This document shows, piece after piece, positions 59,101 through 64,000 of a stretch of 64,000 nucleotides of DNA (the stretch's first letter is position 1; each line of letters starts with the position of its first letter). Origin of the DNA: Micrococcus sp. (GTDB lineage: Bacteria; Actinomycetota; Actinomycetes; Actinomycetales; Micrococcaceae); NCBI GenBank assembly GCA_029961105.1, contig JASBVO010000005.1, forward strand, positions 1-64,000, read 5' to 3'. Both the position numbers and the translations under genes were made by a program. The notes under the pieces are model-generated. The model had not been told where the DNA came from. It saw nothing but the letters and a program-made list of their open reading frames with translations, and did no database searches.

Positions 59101-62100
59101 ATGGTGTAGGTCACGTTGACGGTGCCGGGCGCCTCGGGGACGGTGACCTGCAGCCGGCCGTCGACGATCTCCAGGGCGGTGGCCGGGTCGCTCGCACTGA
59201 GTCCGCCGCGCACCAGCGAGACCGGGTCTCCGTCAGGGTCGGCGTCATTGGCCAGGACGTTCGTGGTGAAGGTCCGGCCCGGACGGACCTGGACCTCGTC
59301 GTCGAGGGCCACGGGCGGGTGGTTCGCGGTCAGCGGCTGGGCGATGCCCACGGACACCGTGCCGGTGGCCTGGGCGCCGAGCCGGTCGGCCACCCGGTAG
59401 GTGAAGGTGTCCGTGCCGGAGGCGGAGGCCGCCGGGGTGTAGACCAGCCGGCCCTCCTCCATCCGCACCGAGCCCTGCTCGGGCGGTGACTGCACGCCGA
59501 CCAGGGTGACCGAGTCGCCGTCGGGATCGATGCCGTCCAGCGGGACCGGTACCACCACGGACTCGCCCGCCAGCACCCGTGCCGAGACCGTCTCCGGCAC
59601 CGGCGGATTGTTCGCTGCCCGGTCCATGGGCAGCATGGTGATGTCCACCGTGGCCGAGGCCTGTTGGCCGTCCGGCCCGCTCACCGTGTACGCCAGGGAG
59701 GCTCGGCCGGGCTCGTTGCCGGCCCGGAAGCGGACCGTGCCGTCCGAGACGAAGCCGGTGCCGTCCTGGGCCGTCGGTTCCTTCGCCAGGGCGGGCGCGA
59801 GCGTGAGGTCCTCGTTGTTCGGGTGCAGGTCGTTGGCGAGCACGTCCACGGTCACCACGTCCCCGACGCGGACCACGGCGGTGTCGGCCACCGCGACGGG
59901 CGGCTCCATGACCTCAGGCTCCGGCAGCGGGACCACCGTCACCTCCCCGGACGAGGTGCCCTCGGCGTTGGAGACGCGATAGGTGAAGGTGGCCGGTCCG
60001 GACAGTCCGCCGGCGTCCACCACGCGGATGTGGTGTAAGTCCTCGACCGCGAGCTTGAGGGGTGCCTCCTCCCCGGAGGCCGTGGTGGCCGGCTCCGCGC
60101 CCTGGACCACGAGGACCCCACCCGCGGGGTCGGTGTCGTTGCCGAGGACGTTGACCAGCACCTGTCCGCCCGCCGGCAGCAGCGCGGTGTCCCGGACGGC
60201 CACCGGCAACCCGTCACCGGCATCGGAGTCCTCGACGTCCACCCGGATCAGCCCGTCCGCCGAGTCGAACTCATTGGCCGCCACGTAACCCAGGTAATAG
60301 GTTCCCGGCGTGTCCGCGGCCAGCTGCACCGTGCCGGCGGAGGTGGAGTAGGACACCTCGACGCCCTCGGCGGATCCCACGTGCGCCAGCCGGAGCTGGC
60401 CGCCGAGCGGGTCCTCGTCGTTCTCCAGGGGGTGGAACGTGGCCTCCTGGCCGGCCTGGACGGTCACGTGGTCCGCCTGGGTGACCGGGGGCTGGATGGA
60501 GCCGCGCTCGAGCACCTCGACCTGGACCGTGCCCGTGGCGGTCTCACGGCCGTCCGAGACGGTCACTTCGACCTCTCGCGTACCCGGCTCGCCGGTGTTG
60601 TCCTGGAAGGTGAAGTGTCCGTCCGGGCGGGTGCGCACCGTGTCCGGCTGCTCGGCCAGGGCACCGACGAGCTGCATGTCGTCACCGTCGGGGTCGATCC
60701 AGTCCGGGAGCATCTGGCCCGAGACGGACTCACCGGCCGGGACCCGCAGCACCGGCACGCGGTCCTGCCGGGGGGCACTGTTCTGCGTGTCCGGGACCAC
60801 CCGGAGTGTCGCCTGCGCCATGTCGGTGCCGCCGCGCCCGTCGTCTGCCTCATAGCTGACGGTCGCACTGCCGGTGGCCGAATCGGGCACCACGACCTGC
60901 AGGCCGACCCCGTCGAGAATCCGCTGCACGGTGCCCAGTGCGGGCTGCTCGCCGGCCGGGGAGGCCGTGAGCACGTCCCCGTCCGGGTCCGAGTCGTTGG
61001 CCAGCACCGGGAGCTGGGTGGTGCGCCCGGCCCGGACGCCGAAGGTGTCGTCCTCCGCCACCGGTGGCCGGTTCTCCTCCTCACGATCCGGCAGCGCCGT
61101 CTCCTGGGTGACGTCGTCGGATTCCTGGTCGGTCTGCTCCCCCTTGGACTTCGGCGGCTCCAGGTCGTCCCAGTTGGAGACGACCTTCATCTGCTCCAGG
61201 ACCATCCAGGAGGTGCCGGAGGCGGTGTCGTTGAGCACCACCGTGTCCCGGTTCACCCGGAAGACCAGTTCAGAGCCGGCCTTCAGGTCGGGGATCCCGA
61301 CGACCTCGTCCCCGGCCTCGCCCTCGCAGTCGCGCAGGTAGTACCCGGTCGTCACGGACGCCGCGTGCGTGCAACCGGCCACGCTGACCGGGGCCGTGAC
61401 CTGGCTTCCGGGGACCTGGCCGCCCGGGGTCGAGCCGCCGGCCGCCGCATCGTCGGGGGCGGCCAGGGGGAGCGTGGTGACCTCACCTCCGTCGAGCCCG
61501 ACCGTCACCAGGTGCGAGCCCGTGGACAGGGCCACCGAGCCGGCCACCGGGCCGGCAGGCTGGGGCACGGCCCCGACGAGTCGGTCGTCCTGCACGGACC
61601 CGCCGGGCCACAGGACCCGGCCGGCGTTGGTATCGACGACGACCGGGACGTCCCCGACGGCGGTCATCTCCGGGGCGCCGAGGGAGTCCAGCCCGTTCAG
61701 GGCGTGCGTGCCGGCCTCGGTGAACGGTCCTCCGGGCTGATCCGGACGATCGAAGCGCACCACCTCCGCGGTCTCGAGGTCGGCGACGAGGACCTGGCCG
61801 TTCTGCGTGGTGGTGGACGCGACGGGCCCGTCCCCCTCGTAGAGCGGGCCCTCCCCGGCGAGCTGCGGCGCGGGGCCCAGGGTCCCTGCGTAGACGGTGC
61901 CCTCTTCGGCGTCCGAGGCCGAGAAGGCCCCGCCCCCGAGGGCGAAGTGCTCGGTGACCGGCAGCATCGCCGGGTCCCCGACGGCCATCGTCGCGGCGTC
62001 GATGCCGGTCAGCGCGCCGGATGCTGGGTCGAGCATCAGGGCGTTGCCGTCCTCCTGGTGCAGTTCGAAGTCCTCCACCGGCGGACGCACGCCACCGTCC

Positions 62101-62297
62101 AGGATGGACGAGGTGTAGTTGAGGTGCCCGATCATGCCGCCCTGGTCATGGGTGACCCAGATGCCGCTGTCATGCAGGTCCAGCTCGGCGGTCTCGAAAC
62201 CCGGGTACAGCAGTGCGGTGGTGGCGACCAGTGCCCCGACGGCGGAGAACGCGACGGGCGCTGCGGCCTTCTTGAGCCGGTCGCGGCTCCGCGTCAT
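56160..62297 (-). CDS. Giant surface protein with about 11 Ig-like and 4-5 fibronectin III repeats
   Basis: A 2,045-residue protein. ATG 62297 is chosen for its GAGGGGGAG ribosome binding site. It has a basic N-terminus and one membrane helix (about 12-34, signal anchor), then a region of about 350 residues resembling a beta-propeller. About 11 cadherin/Ig-like repeats follow, many with PPVA-xx-D-x-V-x-V-x-x-G and VLANDxDPDGD. Four or five FN3 domains come next ([18 protein letters not shown] type), then a C-terminal domain with three or four Cys. No LPXTG sorting motif was seen. It is probably a long extracellular stalk anchored at the N-terminus. It is acidic and Thr-rich. The neighbouring genes give no functional clue. 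Confidence 0.85.
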   Translation of the reverse strand: MTRSRDRLKKAAAPVAFSAVGALVATTALLYPGFETAELDLHDSGIWVTHDQGGMIGHLNYTSSILDGGVRPPVEDFELHQEDGNALMLDPASGALTGIDAATMAVGDPAMLPVTEHFALGGGAFSASDAEEGTVYAGTLGPAPQLAGEGPLYEGDGPVASTTTQNGQVLVADLETAEVVRFDRPDQPGGPFTEAGTHALNGLDSLGAPEMTAVGDVPVVVDTNAGRVLWPGGSVQDDRLVGAVPQPAGPVAGSVALSTGSHLVTVGLDGGEVTTLPLAAPDDAAAGGSTPGGQVPGSQVTAPVSVAGCTHAASVTTGYYLRDCEGEAGDEVVGIPDLKAGSELVFRVNRDTVVLNDTASGTSWMVLEQMKVVSNWDDLEPPKSKGEQTDQESDDVTQETALPDREEENRPPVAEDDTFGVRAGRTTQLPVLANDSDPDGDVLTASPAGEQPALGTVQRILDGVGLQVVVPDSATGSATVSYEADDGRGGTDMAQATLRVVPDTQNSAPRQDRVPVLRVPAGESVSGQMLPDWIDPDGDDMQLVGALAEQPDTVRTRPDGHFTFQDNTGEPGTREVEVTVSDGRETATGTVQVEVLERGSIQPPVTQADHVTVQAGQEATFHPLENDEDPLGGQLRLAHVGSAEGVEVSYSTSAGTVQLAADTPGTYYLGYVAANEFDSADGLIRVDVEDSDAGDGLPVAVRDTALLPAGGQVLVNVLGNDTDPAGGVLVVQGAEPATTASGEEAPLKLAVEDLHHIRVVDAGGLSGPATFTYRVSNAEGTSSGEVTVVPLPEPEVMEPPVAVADTAVVRVGDVVTVDVLANDLHPNNEDLTLAPALAKEPTAQDGTGFVSDGTVRFRAGNEPGRASLAYTVSGPDGQQASATVDITMLPMDRAANNPPVPETVSARVLAGESVVVPVPLDGIDPDGDSVTLVGVQSPPEQGSVRMEEGRLVYTPAASASGTDTFTYRVADRLGAQATGTVSVGIAQPLTANHPPVALDDEVQVRPGRTFTTNVLANDADPDGDPVSLVRGGLSASDPATALEIVDGRLQVTVPEAPGTVNVTYTIADPAGVTDTGNLSVTVDPEAPLMPPIARDDLVGAEQLDGRESVTVSVLDNDEDPDGTTAGLELAVAAEDEAAGVRADETGITVPVRDSAQTIMYSVTDVDGGVGRAFVLIPGNDHRPPWLTTAEPLQVMAGEALRIDLADHVGVREGRTPRLTGDASATAAPAAAELAVDSATDVVFTAPPAYSGTASVNVTVTDGESGSDPNGLVSTLSIPVSVTPRPEENSPPRVQSSSARIEQGGDPVTVDLAPLASDPDGDDLAFALGTIAGEFAADLEGTVLTLTPSANAERGTAGTVEFTVSDGGSEPVGARIAVELVGTSRPLPRALDDEVPEGRAGEPVTVDVLENDVNPFEGEAPLTVADATAVTGSGTVAFDASSVTITPDAGYSGRMRVTYTVQDLTGDPARQARGNVTVVVKGRPDVPGIPRIEGVDDATVDLSWAAPPDNGDPITGYTVTDTTTGSTQQCAATACTITGLANGVEHRFSVTAANSVGESEPSGVSAPAVPDVRPEMPAAPVPEAGDGVVELAWTAPVNRGSAITDYRVQVSPAPTGAATRSAGTGTALRWDGLQNGVPYRFRIQAVNSAAEPSEWSPWSADVTPAGKPFAPGTPSAARDQSAVDGGVVRLSWSAADDNGAPLSGYTVTAHAGGTSTTRRVAAGTTSMNWTGLDKSTAYSFSVVATNAEGDSPSSGRSATVTPYGLPGAVSGLTTSPTGTDRTLRYSFSPAASNGSPVTYQYSTGGGWASLGTATSGTLTVPANGTGYRLSVRATNAAGAGQTTTVSTANAHGPLKPPAISASSSQGRVSFSWSTNTATAGNGRDATMTATVNGRTIPNSGTHATEWTRPTTTYTLKVTVCADGECASTEREATTGAVPDPTLRFALGAPFGDPESCGANGAYKNCHYSVLNASGFEPNQRITGGTCHGIAARDGRHFTWENGTVDFTVDADGRLVDGNVGCWPTDNHSEVWVVAGGVESNHIRGPW

Positions 62298-62370
62298 GGC
62301 TCCCCCTCGATGCACCCGGCCCTGTCCCCCACAGGCCCCGCCAGTCTATCGGACCGCGGATGCGCCCATG

Positions 62371-62733
62371 TCAGCTCGCGCGGGGGACGAACAGCACCTG
62401 GCCCGGCTGCAGCTCGGAACCGGTCAGGTCGTTGAGTTCACCGATCCGCAGGATGGTCTCGTTGCGCGGAGCCTCCGGGGCGACGCGGCCGGCCAGGGAC
62501 CAGAGGGTGTCGCCGTAGTCCACGGTGACGGACTCCACCGGGGCCGTGGCCGGCCGCTGAGGTGCCGCCGCAGCGGGGGCCACGGCATGCGTCCCGAAGA
62601 ACACCGCCGCCGCGGCGGCGAGGGCGGCCAGGACGAGGACCGGGAGCCCGACGAACAGGAAGCGACCACGACGGTTCAGGTGGAATCCGGCGGAGCCGGC
62701 GGTGCGGATCTTGACCGATGCTGCAGTGCTCAT
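62371..62733 (-). CDS. LysM membrane protein divergent from lexA, probable SOS division inhibitor (YneA/ChiZ/DivS-like)
   Basis: A 120-residue protein with a basic cytoplasmic start, one transmembrane helix (about 25-48), an Ala/Pro linker, and a C-terminal LysM domain (69-117, [14 protein letters not shown] to [10 protein letters not shown]). ATG 62733 follows GGAGAGG. It shares a regulatory region containing LexA boxes with lexA. LysM proteins next to lexA (B. subtilis YneA, M. tuberculosis Rv2719c/ChiZ, C. glutamicum DivS neighbourhood) delay division during DNA damage. The same role here is inference from architecture, position and boxes. Confidence 0.8.
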   Translation of the reverse strand: MSTAASVKIRTAGSAGFHLNRRGRFLFVGLPVLVLAALAAAAAVFFGTHAVAPAAAAPQRPATAPVESVTVDYGDTLWSLAGRVAPEAPRNETILRIGELNDLTGSELQPGQVLFVPRAS

Positions 62734-62769
62734 GCTCTTCTGCCTCTCCGCCCGGCGACGCCGGGCCTT

Positions 62770-62785
62770 TCGAACGTGTGTTCTA
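62770..62785. promoter_or_regulatory. LexA box (SOS box), strong
   Basis: TCGAAC-GTGT-GTTCTA against the actinobacterial/Gram-positive consensus TCGAAC-N4-GTTCGA, with one mismatch. It is 37 bases upstream of the LysM gene start. Confidence 0.8.
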
Positions 62786-62802
62786 TTCGCTCGGACCTTG
62801 TC

Positions 62803-62818
62803 TAGCACGTCTGTTCGA
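62803..62818. promoter_or_regulatory. Second, weak LexA-like box
   Basis: On the minus strand it reads TCGAAC-AGAC-GTGCTA: one perfect half-site and one half-site with two mismatches. It lies midway between the two genes. Confidence 0.35.
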
Positions 62819-62835
62819 GACACGCCAAACATCGT

Positions 62836-62876
62836 TCGAACATATCTTTGAATCCCCCGGTGTCCTCCGGTACCCT
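62836..62876 (+). promoter_or_regulatory. lexA promoter overlapping a LexA-like box
   Basis: TTGAAT (62848-62853), 17 bases, TACCCT (62871-62876). The sequence TCGAAC-ATAT-CTTTGA (62836-62851, two mismatches in the right half) overlaps the -35, the expected geometry for autorepression. Confidence 0.55.
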
Positions 62877-62966
62877 CAGAACCAGGTGATGGCCCGTCAA
62901 CGCCGCGCAGGACGACCACGAGTCATCACACCCGGCACCACGGACACGCTAAGAACGGATCTTCGA

Positions 62967-63704
62967 ATGGCCCCCCGGAATTCCCGACCCGACCCGGACA
63001 CCCGGCCGGCTCCCGCCGCACGCACGCTGACGGACCGCCAGCGGGTCATCCTGGGCTCCATCCGCTCGGCCATCGCCCGGCACGGCTACCCGCCGTCCAT
63101 GCGGGAGATCGGGGACGCCGCAGGCCTGGCGTCCCTGTCCTCGGTGACCCACCAGCTGGGACAGCTGGAGAAGTGGGGGTACATCCGCAAGGATCCGGGC
63201 CGGCCGCGCGCCATGGAGGTGCTGCTGGACGAGGATGGCCAGCCCCTGCCGCCCGTCGCGCCGGCCACGTCGGAGACCGCCGGTGATCCAGCACCGGTCA
63301 CGGCCCTGCACACCGGAGCCGTGGAGGGCAGTTCGGTCCCGGTCCCGCTGGTGGGGCGCATCGCCGCGGGCGGGCCGATCCTGGCCGACCAGCAGGTCGA
63401 GGACGTCATGACGCTGCCGCGCCAGCTCACCGGCGAGGGTGAGCTGTTCATGCTGCGGGTCTCCGGTGACTCCATGGTCGATGCCGCGATCTGCGACGGC
63501 GACTGGGTGGTCGTCCGCCAGCAGCATTCCGCCCAGAACGGGGACATCGTGGCCGCGTTGCTGGATGACGAGGCCACCGTGAAGACGTTCCGCCAGCGGG
63601 ATGGCCACACGTGGCTGTTGCCGCAGAACTCGGCCTATGAACCGATCCTCGGGGACGAGGCGACGGTCATGGGCAAGGTCGTCACGGTCCTGCGGGCCCT
63701 CTGA
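62967..63704 (+). CDS. lexA: LexA repressor
   Basis: A 245-residue SOS repressor. It has an N-terminal winged helix (about 21-85: [40 protein letters not shown]). The self-cleavage site is A134-G135 (RIAAGGPI), with catalytic Ser169 (GDSM) and Lys206 (ATVKTF). The start ATG 62967 is chosen because an in-frame ATG at 62889 would lie only about 6 bases after the predicted transcription start. Cleaved when RecA filaments form on damaged DNA. Confidence 0.95.
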   Translation: MAPRNSRPDPDTRPAPAARTLTDRQRVILGSIRSAIARHGYPPSMREIGDAAGLASLSSVTHQLGQLEKWGYIRKDPGRPRAMEVLLDEDGQPLPPVAPATSETAGDPAPVTALHTGAVEGSSVPVPLVGRIAAGGPILADQQVEDVMTLPRQLTGEGELFMLRVSGDSMVDAAICDGDWVVVRQQHSAQNGDIVAALLDDEATVKTFRQRDGHTWLLPQNSAYEPILGDEATVMGKVVTVLRAL

Positions 63705-63734
63705 CCCGGACACACACCCGTACGGAGCGCGGCG

Positions 63735-64000
63735 ATGAACCACCGACCCTTCCCGAGAGGCGTCCGGGTGGCGGACGCCGAGCGCTTCGTCTACACCCGG
63801 GGACGCCTGCTGGAACGGAGACGGCTGGACCTGCTGCTGCACGGCGGCGGGCCCGAGGGCGTCCTGGCCGCGCTGGGTGCCTATCGCAATCCGGACGGCG
63901 GGTTCGGCCACGGCCTGGAACCTGATGTCCGCTCACCGGTGAGCGAGTCCCTGTCCACCCTCGCCGCGCTGGACCTCCTGGCCGGCTGGGGCCTGGCCGA
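63735..64000 (+). CDS. Conserved hypothetical protein (terpenoid-cyclase-like repeat region), truncated by window end
   Basis: The first 88 residues are visible from ATG 63735 (GGAG upstream). The segment ALGAYRNPDGGFGHGLEPDV resembles the QW/prenyltransferase-type repeat found in proteins with an alpha-alpha toroid. The same kind of gene is common downstream of actinobacterial lexA, to my recollection. Function unknown; the rest lies outside the window. Confidence 0.6.
   Translation, partial: MNHRPFPRGVRVADAERFVYTRGRLLERRRLDLLLHGGGPEGVLAALGAYRNPDGGFGHGLEPDVRSPVSESLSTLAALDLLAGWGLA

Overview
The window is a gap-free stretch of a high-GC actinobacterial chromosome, most likely from the Micrococcaceae (Kocuria/Micrococcus/Citricoccus/Arthrobacter relatives). 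The evidence is a fused KGD 2-oxoglutarate enzyme, a SigR/RsrA thiol-stress pair, the dual-substrate isomerase PriA, the actinobacterial mini ribosomal protein bL37, a Tad cluster of the Rv3654c-Rv3659c kind and a tmRNA whose tag reads AESKRTDFALAA. Genes are densely packed, with many 1- or 4-base start/stop overlaps. No rRNA, tRNA, CRISPR array, insertion sequence or prophage was recognised.

Layout. 1-428: start of a metal ABC transporter lipoprotein behind two Zur-like palindromes. 559-3020: two CNNM/CBS membrane proteins. 3228-8728: GuaB1-type GMP reductase divergent from kgd. 8871-10893: a GDSL-like protein, the 24-residue bL37, and rsrA/sigR. 11071-15811: aroA, rsgA, a histidinol-phosphatase whose reading frame continues into a FluC (CrcB) fluoride channel, a second fluC, and a DUF2568 protein. 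16018-22083: ssrA, smpB, an amino-acid permease, and the division module M23 hydrolase/ftsX/ftsE.

22171-36627: a catabolic block, all on the minus strand. It carries thiolase, 3-hydroxybutyrate dehydrogenase and both subunits of a 3-oxoacid CoA-transferase, which together form a complete ketone-body route to acetyl-CoA. It also carries a full Liv-type ABC importer, an acyl-CoA ligase, an alpha/beta hydrolase, TetR and PucR regulators and a tandem SRPBCC protein. The block lies between prfB and ftsE, genes that are commonly neighbours in actinobacteria. Its two main promoter regions share a motif.

36706-49133: prfB, a small orphan gene, a secreted SLH/SH3/zincin protein, a seven-gene Tad pilus cluster, a divergent FHA-TM-FtsK ATPase resembling EssC/EccC, and an MFS transporter. 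49312-51706: a luciferase-like monooxygenase, FMN reductase and MarR operon. 51712-56091: hisC-hisB-hisH-(50-aa membrane protein)-hisA/priA-sseB. 56160-62297: a 2,045-residue surface protein with Ig-like and fibronectin repeats. 62371-64000: a LysM protein divergent from lexA across LexA boxes (an SOS division-inhibitor arrangement), then a truncated gene.

No wholly new system could be proved from sequence alone. The items I would look at first are the HisN-FluC fusion with its partner FluC, the orphan EssC-like ATPase next to the Tad locus, the SLH-zincin, and the shared operator in the ketone-body block.
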